Of a stretch of DNA of 64,000 bases, positions 32,609 to 42,997 are shown one piece after another. This stretch comes from Zingiber officinale (Eukaryota > Streptophyta > Magnoliopsida > Zingiberales > Zingiberaceae): the NCBI RefSeq assembly GCF_018446385.1, contig NC_055996.1:17471317-17535316 (forward strand), written 5' to 3'. The translations under genes and the position numbers were made by a program. Numbering within the stretch: the first letter of the stretch is position 1; every line of letters begins with the position of its first letter. The notes under the pieces were generated by a model, which made no database searches, was not told the origin of the DNA, and was given only the letters and a program-made list of their open reading frames with translations.

Positions 32609-34096
32609 TGTTAGGACCAAAAGTAGCTAGAGGGGGGGTGAATAGCTCGTCGCGTGTTCGTTGTTCGGCGTTGCTTGTTTCTTCGAAGATGTGCAGCGGA
32701 AAATACAGAAACAACTCACACAACGCTAACACGGTTGGTTTACTTGGTATCCACCTCACAAGAGGTGACTAGTCCAAGGATCCACACCTACGCACACACC
32801 CTCCACTAAATAAAACTCTCCTTTATGGTTACTACCAAGGGCGGAGAAGCCCTACAACACTATCAATACAAGAAGAAGAAAGGGAAATACAAGTTAAGCA
32901 AAAGCTTACAAGAAGTGCAATAAAAACTCTAACCCTAACTTCTTCCTCTTGCAATAGATCCGCCTCTTGACTTGAAAAGCCTCCAAGAATCTTCAAGAAC
33001 TGGCGATCTGGAGCTTGGAGAGAGCTATGGATGTGCTGGAGAGTATCTGAAGTGAATCGGTGAAGTTCTACCGAAGGAAATGAACGCCTGCGGCTTAAAT
33101 CGACGCTAACGGTCGAATCCCGATCGATTGGAATGTTCCCAATCGATCGGGGAGGCTTTGGATCGATCCACGGATCGATCCAGAGCGCCTCTGTGCTCTG
33201 GAAAAACTTCTGGATCGATCCACGGATCGATCCAGCGCTTATCGCGCGAAGCAGCAGCGTCCCAATCGATCCACTGATCGATTGGGACCTCTGGACCGAT
33301 CCACGGATCGATCCAAAGGGGTTCTGTTCGCGGGGACTCACCGGATCGATCGGTGGATCGATCCAGATCTGCTGGATCGATCCACGGATCGATCCAAACC
33401 TGCTGGATCAATCCACGGATCAATCCAAACCTGCTGGATCAATCGGCTGATCAATCCAGATCTTGGTTTTTGCCCAAAACCAAGCCCAAAGCCCCCTAAA
33501 CCAACATCTAGTCAACCATGACTTGTTGGTACATAAGACCTAGCATCCGATCACCCTTGACCAGCTAGGACTCTCTCACCAAGTGTCTGGTCAATCCCTT
33601 TGACTCACTTGGACTTTTCTCTTCTTGCCAAGTATCCGGTCACTCCCTAAGACCTACTTGGACTTATCTTCCTCGTGCCAAGTATCCGGTCAATCCCTTT
33701 GACCTACTTGGACTCTCACCAGATGTCTGGTCAACCTTGACCTATCTGGATTTCTCTTGCCTGACTTCACTCACCAGGACTTTCCCAATTGCCTAGCTTC
33801 ACTCACTAGGTCTTTCACCTGACTTCACTCACCAGGATTTTTCTCCTGCCTAGCTTCACTCACTAGGACTTCCCAATTGCCTAGCTTCACTCACTAGGTC
33901 TTTCACCTGGCTTCACTCACCAGGATTTTCCTCCTGCCTAACATCCCAGTTAGGACTTCCCAGTCAAGTATCCGGTCATCCTTGACCTACTTGACTCTTC
34001 TTCAATCAACCTTGCATTGTCAAACATCGAAATCCAAACCAAGACTCAAGTTTGGTCAACCAGGTCAACCTTGACCTGAGGGATGTTGCACCAACA
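32609..34096 (-). repeat. 3' LTR of copy B
   Basis: 1488 bases. On the minus strand it starts TGTTGGTGCAACATC and ends GGTCCTAACA. It contains TTCACTCACTAGG-type sub-repeats (33760-33940), CTTGGACT/ATCCGGTCA-type sub-repeats (33540-33740), and a palindromic GGATCGATCC block (33120-33460). A C-tract (minus; G7 at 32630) sits near the 3' end. Confidence 0.9.
33120..33460. repeat. Palindromic GGATCGATCC array (3' LTR of copy B)
   Basis: Ten or so near-palindromic units of the type TGGATCGATCCACGGATCGA, degenerating to GGATCAATCC at one end. The regular spacing opens several frames at once on both strands (translations rich in WIDPRIDP / SIGGSIQ), which are repeat artefacts. Confidence 0.85.
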
Positions 34097-34110
34097 ATCT
34101 CCCCCTTTTT

Positions 34111-36428
34111 GATGTTTGACAATACCAACACTATCACTTACAATACCACATGTAAGTTAGGCTACTCCCATAGCCTAAACCTTCTTCATGCCACTAGGTA
34201 ATGAATACATAAGTTAAGCCCTTCATTCTCCCCCTAAGAGGGCACACTCCCTCTAGGTAACGAAAGTCTAACTTACACCCATTCACAGGTCCTTTCATTC
34301 TCCCCCTATTGGCACACATCAACCCATGCCCCAATTTTGATTACACATCAACAAATCCATTTGTTGACGACTCTCCCCCTGAAGAGTTGCTCATCGTTGT
34401 TCACAACATCACTCGTTGTGATCAACACGATAATGAAGGTCTCATCCCCTTCATTTATCCTTAACTTCTCCCTTAATGTAGACAAATACCCACCCTTGAG
34501 CATTTTCTAACCACTTGAGTTCCCACTTGAAATAATGAGGATATTCACTCCCCATTTCAAGTTCAAAAACTCATCCATGAGCATTTTCTTTAAAGAAGGT
34601 TAACCACCTTCCAAGGTTCATGAAAAATAATTTTTCATGTCTTTAAAGAGTCCCTCCCCCTAAAGACATGGTGGTAACTTCTGTCATTGCACCAACAATG
34701 ACTTGGAATCCCTAAACCTTTAGGAAACCCAAATTTAAAAGTTTTGAGGTTCAAATACTCAAAATTTGAAACAAACCTCAACCTAAACTTCAATGAAGCC
34801 TTCCTTAACCAATTCATCCTTGTTTTCACATGAAAACACCCTTTGTATGTATACAAATGTATTTTAGGGGTTTGGAATGGTTACCTAGACTCAAAGAGGT
34901 TCAAAGATGCTGAAATCAGGCCTTCCCAGCTAAAATCAGCAACTTGGATCGATTGGAGTTGGGTTCCAATCGATTGAACCTTTCTGAATCGATCCACTGA
35001 TCGATTCAGACTACCTGGATCGATCGGCTGATCGATCCAGCGAGCTTCTGCTCGCGGAAGACTTGCCTTCTGAATCGATCCACGAATCGATTCAGGCACT
35101 CCAATCGATCCATGGATCGATCGAAGCTCTGATAGTTGCTGAAATTCCATTTCAGTCAACTTCAGAAACCCCTAGAAAATTCTACAAAAATCCAAAAATC
35201 ATAAAATTTCGTGTAGACATTATTTAGGGCATTCTTAATCATGGAAAAATAGTTTTCTATGAAAATACATCATATTTTCAAAGATTGACACAAGCTTGAA
35301 AACTTGCTAAAACTTTAGCGTTTTCTTCAAGTTTGTGTCTAACTATTCAATGGTGATTACTATCAAAAGATAGCCCTCACCAAGGTTTTCCAAAACATTT
35401 TAAAAACATTTTCAAAACCAATATCCCATCATGTTCCTTGGGCATAATGCACATGACTTGTACATTAGCTTTCCCAATGATGAGAAAACACATAACTATG
35501 TGTTTTGATGAACTTAAAACTCAAAGAAATGCACTCACTCAGCATGTTGAGTTTTGTTCGTCTTCCTAACATCTCACTTGTATCTATTGTGCATAAAACA
35601 CATACAAGTCACCTTATAGTCTTTGTGAGATGTAGATTTTGGTTTTGCCCTAATCTAGGGATCATGCATATCTATCTAGGCATTTTAGAGATATTAGACA
35701 TCCACCTAGGATGTCATTTGTTAATAAGTGTTGTTAAATGTCATTTGTCCTTAATTACAAGGAATTAAACTAATGCATGATAATGTTATGGCATACATCA
35801 AAATAAAATAACTTTCAAAAGAAAGATTCCTATAACACATGATGTATGAATGTCATGACATGGTATTTTTGGATTTTTCATAATAAAACATGAATACAAA
35901 AATAGACATGATGTCATGGCATATGATGGGCAAACAATCATGGCAAGATTTAGCATAAATAAAATATACCTAGATTAACTATCTAAGTATCCTTAAAATC
36001 TTAGCTAAACTTACAACTTAAACCTAGATTGCCCTAAAGTGCTTCAAGAAAGTGCCAAAGCCTAAATTGGCATTTCTAATTCCCTTGATTAATGTATGCC
36101 AATTGAAAATAAGCATATCCTCAAATGTTGACATATTTCATTTTTCCACAAGAGTAGCACCTTTAAGTTAAGGCCCGGATCGCCTTAAATTTTCTAAGAA
36201 CATACCAAAATCCCAACTTGGTAGTTCTTCTGAATTTCCCAATATGTGTCATTTAAGATTAGAATCAATTCTTCCACCATTAGGCACATTTTACTCTTTC
36301 AAGGAGTAAATAATAATTCCATTTCATTTTCAAAGGTTAACAAAACCTTGAAAATGCTCCTTGAGTGTCAATTTCCTCAAAGTTGGGTTAACTACCCTTC
36401 TAATCGGAGTTGACACTCTCCAACCCAT
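34111..36428 (-). other. Non-coding interior of copy B
   Basis: Between polypurine tract and gag stop, with no protein-coding signal. Contains a second ATCGAT palindrome cluster (34925-35125) and is recognisably collinear with 1991-4340 of copy A in reverse. The ORF at 35505-35768 has no homologue that I recognise. Confidence 0.65.
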
Positions 36429-38201
36429 TTATGGGGTAGAGAAAATGCTCCTAGGAACCCAACACCTATTGGTGCTCCTTGGATGCTCTAGGTACTCACT
36501 AGGGATAACTTCCCTAGATACCTTCCTAGTGACCTTGTTGGGCTTCTTAGAAGCCTTGGTCACATTTTCTAGGTCAACTCTAGGGATAGCCTTCCTTGTG
36601 ACCTTGTTAGTGACTTTCTTAGTCACTTTGGTTGCAAAGATACTTCTAGGGATATCTTCCCTTGTTTCTTTGATTTGACCTCTAGACTTAGGGTTTGTTC
36701 CATAGCTATATGGAACCCTATGATAACTAGGCACATCCCTTTTAGCTTTGGGTTTGTATCCCAAACCTCTATGGCCATTTGATGGCTTTTGTACCCCTAA
36801 ACCTAGGTTATGCTCATTTTGCCCTTTTAGGATATTTTCCATCCTTTTTAGGGTCTTTTCCATTTTATCAAGTCTTGATCTCAAGACTTGATTTTCTATC
36901 ATTAAATCCTTAGATTTTGATTTTTCATTACACCCATGAGCATTTTTGTTTTTGGGCTTGTATCTATTATCCTTAGTGTTCTTGCCCAAGTGTCCATCTA
37001 CCTTCCTAACCTTAGGTTGAGTAGTTTTGGCATGTAGGGCCACATGCTTTTCCTTAAAGCCCTCATGCTTCCTATTCTTATGGTAGATCGCATTAAAATG
37101 ATAAAAATTAGAACTATCATGCTTTTTACCATAATGTAAAGGGGTAGGCTCAATAAAAGATACCTTCTTCTTTACCTTGGAGGCTCCCCCTTGACTAGTG
37201 CCTCCTTGAGCCTTGACCACCTTCTTCCCCTTGGGGCATTGACTTCGGTAATGCCCCTTTTGATTGCAAGAGAAGCATATAATATGCTCCTTGCTCTTCT
37301 TTGTGTTGGGGATGATCTCCTTGGGCTTCACCTTGCCTTTTTGTGCCACTTGGCCCTTCTTCTTGGCCAATTTAGGGCACTTGCTCTTGTAGTGCCCATG
37401 TTCCCTACACTCAAAGCATATAATATGATTTTTATTATTAATTGAAATATTTATACCTTTGCTTGTAGGGGTGGCATCTTTTCCTTTGGATCCGGAGGTA
37501 GAAGCTTCCTCTTGATCGGACCTTGATTCTCCTCCATTTGATTTTTCTTGACTTGTGGAGGTAGAATCTTCTTCCTCCTCTTCGTCTCTTGACCCGGATG
37601 TAGAAACTTCTCCTTCTTCTTGATCCGGCGTCACCAAGGATTGCTCCCCCTCAATCCTAGAGGTGGAGGCTTCATCATCTTGAATATGAAACAAGGAGTA
37701 TGCTCCCTCCTTGTTCCCTTCGTTGCATTCCCTTGAGGATGAAGCTTCTTGGATTTCCTCTTCTTCGGAGGTTGAGCATCTCTCAACCTCGGAGTCCTCC
37801 TCTTGGTCTTGCTCCAAAGAGTCACCCTCTCTGGATACTTCTTGCTCTTGTACAGTGGAGGGGATCTCTTCATGAAGCTTGGCCAATTTGCTCCATAATT
37901 CCTTTGCATCTTCAAATTCTCCAATTTTGCAAAGGATGGTGCTTGGCAATAAATTGACCAAAAGCTTGGTCACTTTGACATTTGCATCGCACCTTTGGAC
38001 TTGCTCCGAGCTCCATTTGCTTTTCTTGAGAAGCTTGCCCTTGGAGTTTGTTGGAGCTTCAAATCCTTCCATTAGAGCAAACCATTGCTCTATCTCCATC
38101 ATAAGAAAGTTTTCGATTCTTGATTTCCAAGAATCGAAGCTCGTGGAAGTGTACGGTGGAGCCACCCTTGTGTCAAATCCAAGTCCATCTTGGAATTGCA
38201 T
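36429..38201 (-). CDS. Intact Gag of the gag-only element
   Basis: 590 residues from the ATG at 38201; the frame is open upstream to about 38279 without another Met. N-terminal region: PPYTSTSFDSWKSRIENFL (typical copia Gag opening) and the capsid-like part to AKELWSKLAKLHEE. Residues about 110-245 are very acidic and Ser/Thr-rich. There are two zinc knuckles, CFECREHGHYKSKC and CFSCNQKGHYRSQC, separated by a Lys-rich linker. Then a basic region, a short coiled coil (ENQVLRSRLDKMEKTLKRMENIL), and a Lys/Thr-rich tail with repeated KVTRK/KVTKK. Gag should form particles and bind element RNA. Two knuckles plus a coiled coil resemble Sirevirus Gag. No stop or frameshift is present, in contrast to every other element here. 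Confidence 0.9.
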   Translation of the reverse strand: MQFQDGLGFDTRVAPPYTSTSFDSWKSRIENFLMMEIEQWFALMEGFEAPTNSKGKLLKKSKWSSEQVQRCDANVKVTKLLVNLLPSTILCKIGEFEDAKELWSKLAKLHEEIPSTVQEQEVSREGDSLEQDQEEDSEVERCSTSEEEEIQEASSSRECNEGNKEGAYSLFHIQDDEASTSRIEGEQSLVTPDQEEGEVSTSGSRDEEEEEDSTSTSQEKSNGGESRSDQEEASTSGSKGKDATPTSKGINISINNKNHIICFECREHGHYKSKCPKLAKKKGQVAQKGKVKPKEIIPNTKKSKEHIICFSCNQKGHYRSQCPKGKKVVKAQGGTSQGGASKVKKKVSFIEPTPLHYGKKHDSSNFYHFNAIYHKNRKHEGFKEKHVALHAKTTQPKVRKVDGHLGKNTKDNRYKPKNKNAHGCNEKSKSKDLMIENQVLRSRLDKMEKTLKRMENILKGQNEHNLGLGVQKPSNGHRGLGYKPKAKRDVPSYHRVPYSYGTNPKSRGQIKETREDIPRSIFATKVTKKVTNKVTRKAIPRVDLENVTKASKKPNKVTRKVSREVIPSEYLEHPRSTNRCWVPRSIFSTP

Positions 38202-38320
38202 CTTGAAGTTGAGCTTCTTGATATCTTTGACTTTTGATGAATTTGCTTCAACTTCTTCACCCTCTAGCTTTTCTTGTTATGCTTGACCCTTCCGGCGATG
38301 ATTCCGGTGAAGAGCGGCCT

Positions 38321-38333
38321 TGCTCTGATACCA
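38321..38333 (-). other. Primer-binding site of copy B
   Basis: Minus strand TGGTATCAGAGCA, a perfect match to the 3' end complement of initiator-methionine tRNA, two bases inside the LTR boundary. Confidence 0.9.
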
Positions 38334-38335
38334 CT

Positions 38336-39853
38336 TGTTAGGACCAAAAGTAGCTAGAGGGGGGTGAATAGCTCGTCGTGTGCTCGTTGTTCGGCGTTGC
38401 TTGTTTCTTCGAAGATGTGCAGCGGAAAATACAGAAACAACTCACACAACGCTAACACGGTTGGTTTACTTGGTATCCACCTCACAAGAGGTGACTAGTC
38501 CAAGGATCCACACCTACGCACACACCCTCCACTAAATAAAACTCTCCTTTATGGTTACTACCAAGGGCGGAGAAGCCCTACAACACTCTCAATACAAGAA
38601 GAAGAAAGGGAAATACAAGTTAAGCAAAAGCTTACAAGAAGTGCAATAAAAACCCTAACCCTAACTTCTTCCTCTTGCAATAGATCCGCCTCTTGACTTG
38701 AAAAGCCTCCAAGAATCTTCAAGAACTGGCGATCTGGAGCTTGGAGAGAGCTATGGATGTGCTGGAGAGTATCTGGAGTGAATCGGTGAAGTTCTACCGA
38801 AGGAAATGAACGCCTGCGGCTTAAATCGACGCTAACGGTCGAATCCCGATCGATTGGAATGCTCCCAATCGATCGGGGAGGCTTTGGATCGATCCACGGA
38901 TCGATCCAGAGCGCCTCTGTGCTCTGGAAAAACTTCTGGATCGATCCACGGATCGATCCAGCGCTTATCGCGCGAAGCAGCAGCGTCCCAATCAATCCAC
39001 TGATCGATTGGGACCTCTGGATCGATCCACGGATCGATCCAAAGGGGTTCTGTTCGCGGGGACTCACCGGATCGATCGGTGGATCGATCCAGATCTGCTG
39101 GATCGATCCACGGATCGATCCAAACCTGCTGGATCAATCCACGGATCAATCCAAACCTGCTGGATCAATCCACGGATCAATCCAAACCTGCTGGATCAAT
39201 CGGATGATCAATCCAGATCTTGGTTTTTGCCCAAAACCAAGCCCAAAGCCCCCTAAACCAACATCTAGTCAACCATGACTTGTTGGTACATAAGACCTAG
39301 CATCCGGTCACCCTTGACCAGCTAGGACTCTCTCACCAAGTGTCTGGTCAATCCCTTTGACCCACTTGGACTTTTCTCTTCTTGCCAAGTATCCGGTCAC
39401 TCCCTAAGACCTACTTGGACTTATCTTCCTCGTGCCAAGTATCCGGTCAATCCCTTTGACCTACTTGGACTCTCACCAGATGTCTGGTCAACCTTGACCT
39501 ATCTGGATTTCTCTTGCCTGACTTCACTCACCAGGACTTTCCCAATTGTCTAGCTTCACTCACTAGGTTTTTCACCTGACTTCACTCACTAGGATTTTTC
39601 TCCTGCCTAGCTTCACTTACTAGGACTTCCCAATTGCCTAGCTTCACTCACTAGGTCTTTCACCTGGCTTCACTCACCAGGATTTTCCTCCTGCCTAACA
39701 TCCCAGTTAGGACTTCCCAGTCAAGTATCCGGTCATCCTTGACCTACTTGACTCTTCTTCAATCAACCTTGCATTGTCAAACATCGAAATCCAAACCAAG
39801 ACTCAAGCTTGGTCAACCAGGTCAACCTTGACCTGAGGGATGTTGCACCAACA
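38336..39853 (-). repeat. 5' LTR of copy B
   Basis: 1518 bases, 30 longer than its partner because it has one more CTGCTGGATCAATCCACGG unit in the palindromic block (39125-39185). Otherwise differences are few. Confidence 0.9.
38848..39215. repeat. Palindromic GGATCGATCC array (5' LTR of copy B)
   Basis: Same array as at 33120-33460 with one extra unit. Overlapping open frames up to 139 codons arise from it and are not genes. Confidence 0.85.
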
Positions 39854-41962
39854 CCAACATCACAGCTTAAATACTAACACTGTTGTGATGCTAGTTTATG
39901 AAGATCAACACCACAATGTCATGAAAATTTCAAATTATTTTGAGCATTGTTGGGAGGACCTTAAAACAATAAACAAGGGCCTATTTGGACTTAAGGTCAT
40001 CTAATAAATATATAGGAGTTGGAATGATTCCAATTAGAATTCTCTAAGTCCATCAATAGTTTGGACCAAAATCTATTGATGGATTTAAAGGACTCGGATT
40101 TCTAAAAACATGAAATGAGATTGAAGAGAAGAATGTGTAGAAGGGACCATATGTTGAGAAATTATAGTCCTGAGTCTCTTATACAAAGTTATAGACCAAT
40201 GTCAACTAACTCAAAGTTTAAAATTTTTTAAACCTTCTAAGCAATGTTAGAAATTTTTTATGATGATAACGGAGGACACCCTTGGACTCTAAGGTACTGT
40301 AGAAATTTACAGAAGTTGGAATGAGTCTGATTAAAGCTCTATAAGTCTATCAATGGATTTTGATCAAAATTCATTGATGGACCTAGAAGACTTTGATTTT
40401 TGAAATTTTATAATGAGATGAAAGTGTGAAATGTATAGAAGGTATATATGGTGTCCAATCCTGATCTTAATACACATAGGCAAAGTTATGATCATGTGTC
40501 AACTAGCACAAACTATGGTGTTGGTTTCTGAAGACCAACTATAGTGTTGGTTTTCAAAAACCAACACCACAGTCTATGCTAGTTGATGCACGATCATAAC
40601 TTCTCCATGTATATTGGGATCAGGATTGAATATCATATATGTCTTCTACACACTCTACACTTTCATCTCATTATAAAATTTCAAAAATCCAAGTCGTTTA
40701 AATCCATCAATGGGTTTCGGTCAAAATCCATTGATGGACTTAGTATGCTCTGATTGGACTCATTCCAACTCTTGTAGATTTATACAGTTCCTTAGAGTTC
40801 AAGGGTGTCCTATGTTATTATTGTAAAAGTTTCTCAGCATTGTTCAGAAGATTTAGAAAGTTTCAGACTTTATGCCAATTGACACATGCCTATAACTTTA
40901 TGTAAGAGACTCACAATTAAGATTTCTCACCATATCTAACTTTTACACACTCTATACTTCCATCTCATTATAAAAATTTAGAAATCTAAGTCATCTAGGT
41001 CTATTAATAGGTTTTGATTAAAATTCATTGATGGACCTAGAAAGCTCTGATCGAACTCATTCCAACTTCTGTAGATTTCTACAGTACCCTAGAGTGTAAG
41101 GGTGTTATATATTCATTATTATCATAAAAGATTCTCAACGTTGCTTAGCAAGTTTAGAAAGTTTCAGATTTTATGTCAATCGGCACGGGTCTATAACTTA
41201 GTGTAGGAGACTCAGGACCATGATTTCTCATTATATCTCCCTTCTACCTACTCATCTCTTCCATCTCATTTTAATTTTTTAGAAATCCATGTCTCCTAGG
41301 ATAATCAATGAATTTTGGTTAAAATCCATTGATGAATCTAGAGAGCTTTAATCAAACTCATTCAATTCTTGTGTGTTTATTAGATGAACCTGAATCCAAA
41401 TAAATCATCGTTTATTATTTTAAGACCCGTCTAATAATACTCAAAATAATTTGAAACTTTATGACACTATGGTGGTGGTATTTGAAACCAGCATCACATG
41501 GATGTTGGTATTTAAGTTGTGTTATTGATTTCTGAAAATCAGTACCAAAGTGATTTTTATTTTATTTTATTTATTTATATTAATAAAATCAGTTTTATTA
41601 ATTTTAGTTTATTATTCTTTTATAATTAGATATTAAAAATAGAAGATATTAAAAAATAGAAAATTATTTTTGATGTTTAATTAATTTTTAAAATTTTTAT
41701 TAAAGTTTTAAAATTAAAATAAAAACAAATAAATTCAGAGTGTTTAAATTAATTTTAAAGGAAAATTAGGAGAGAGGATAGAGAATAGGTTAATTAAATG
41801 TTGCATATAAATTCTGAAATGAAATGAGAGGAAAGAGAAGAAATAAATAAATAAATAATTGTGTAGATGTAAAATTGAAATCAAATGTACTTTTCGGAAG
41901 AATGAAATTTTGATACGCGTAAAACTAAATTTAAAATGCGTCCTTAAGAAACTTACCCAAAC

Positions 41963-41990
41963 GTGTGTGTATATATATATATATATATAC
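41963..41990. repeat. TG/TA dinucleotide run, left edge of viral insert
   Basis: GTGTGTGTATATATAT... separates host sequence (end of the fold-back element) from the pararetroviral sequence. A matching TA run lies at 47674-47700. Confidence 0.85.
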
Positions 41991-42004
41991 CAAATTTTTT
42001 TCAG

Positions 42005-42185
42005 TACAGATAGTAAATAGTAACAAAAGTAAACAGACAGTAGATAGTAAACAGTAACAAAAGTAAACAGTAGATAGTAAACAGTAACAAAAGTAAACAG
42101 ACAGTAGATAGTAAAAAGTTAATAACAGTAAAAAATAAACAGTAAATAGTAGATAGCAAACAGTAAATAGTAAAAAGAAAATACA
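42005..42185. repeat. Short tandem repeats in the viral insert
   Basis: Irregular copies of AAACAGTAGATAGTAAACAG and AACAAAAGTAAACAG. They lie in the leader-like end of the insert next to the TA run and may be repeat expansion at the integration edge. Confidence 0.75.
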
Positions 42186-42997
42186 GTAGTAATGAATTAC
42201 AGAAATTAAGTAGATCACCACAGTAATGTAATGTTACAGGTAAATATAATGATGTTGTAATTTTTACTCTTTTTTTTTTACTCTGCTTTCTTTTCTTGTT
42301 TGTTTTCCAGTGAGCCTCACCTGTTCAGGATCTCACCTTCAATCAGTGCCCCGGCTTATGCGTAAGACTTTGGGTTTATACCCTTCTTACTTAGCCAGCA
42401 CAGGTCTTATGTGATTTTAGTTATTCCTGATACAGTTACTGTTCACCTGTTGGTTACTAAGATAAGGACTGAGGAAAAGAACCAAGACAGAACTCAATTC
42501 ATTATAAAACAAGCATAGATTTATGTAGTGGAGAAATTTTACAGGGGATTACACTCAGCAAACTAATAATTACATAGTTTTTACATACTGAGACCGAAAT
42601 TTTTAAAAGACATTACATACTGAAATTGACATATTTTACATACTTACAGGGAGAAAGGAAGGGTTTTGAAAGAGAGCTGGAAAGGGAGTTGCAAGAGCTT
42701 GAGGAGGTAAAGAGTGAGAGAAGGTTGTGCTTCGGGGAATGCCTTGGGAGGCAGAGGAAGATGGCCTTTTATAGGCAAGAGTAGAGAGATGTCTTCGGGA
42801 GGAAGGAAACATTTGCTTAGGAGGGAAGGAAAGCATCTTGGAAAGTAAAACAGGTGGAAGGAAAGTGTTGTTTAGGGTGAAAGGAAGGCATCTGCAAAAG
42901 AGACAGGTGGAAAGTAGTATTGGTTTTAGTGGAGACATTGGTGAGTGGTGGCACTGTTGAGTAGTGGTGGCACTGTTGAGTACGGCGGTTGTCATTC
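42186..42997 (-). promoter_or_regulatory. Viral intergenic region with TATA box
   Basis: The minus strand has CCTATAAAAGGCC at about 42764-42776, downstream of the last ORF, as in the single large promoter of caulimovirids. Sequence beyond (42740 down to 42186) would be leader. An ORF on the minus strand (42636-42995) spans the TATA box and is probably fortuitous. A weak resemblance to a methionine-tRNA primer site near 42450 is not convincing. Confidence 0.55.

Larger units (their letters stand above)
32609..39853 (-). mobile_element. Complete gag-only LTR element, copy B (TR-GAG-like)
   Basis: LTRs at 38336-39853 (5') and 32609-34096 (3') are nearly identical. CCAAC duplications lie at 32604-32608 and 39854-39858. 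The primer site TGGTATCAGAGCA (38321-38333, minus) and polypurine tract AAAAAGGGGGAGAT (34097-34110, minus) are canonical. The 4.2-kb interior encodes only one protein, an intact Gag; no protease, integrase or RT is present in any frame. It must rely on pol supplied in trans, like terminal-repeat retrotransposons with GAG domain described in plants. The two near-identical LTRs and the intact target duplication indicate a recent insertion. Confidence 0.9.
32199..41943. mobile_element. Large fold-back (long inverted repeat) element, interrupted
   Basis: After removal of the LTR element at 32609-39853 the remaining sequence folds on itself around 40556. Left arm: 32199-32608 plus 39859-40540. 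Right arm: about 40560-41943. The outer ends are GGATGCACTTTAAATTTA on the left and the complement of TAAATTTAAAATGCGTCC on the right. Flanks are ATAAG and TTAAG, a possible 5-bp duplication. The arms carry tandem units of about 300 bases (phrases such as ATCTCATTATAAAATTTC and AATCCATTGATGGA), two on the left and three on the right, so they are unequal. No transposase ORF. It could be a non-autonomous DNA transposon or a locally generated inverted duplication. Confidence 0.7.

Noticed and set aside
33106..33521. Overlapping ORFs on both strands with WIDPRIDP / SIGGSIQ repeats (also 38832-39278)
   Set aside because: They arise because the palindromic GGATCGATCC array lacks stops in several frames on both strands; no domain, start context or non-repeat sequence supports a protein.
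36361..36678. Plus-strand ORFs in 36361-38286
   Set aside because: They are shadows of the intact minus-strand Gag.
42005..42185. CRISPR-like regularly spaced short repeats
   Set aside because: Spacing is irregular, units run into each other, and the context is a plant genome; they are simple tandem repeats in a viral relic.
42636..42995. 120-codon minus-strand ORF after the last viral ORF
   Set aside because: It overlaps the probable viral TATA box and has no motif; more likely non-coding intergenic sequence.
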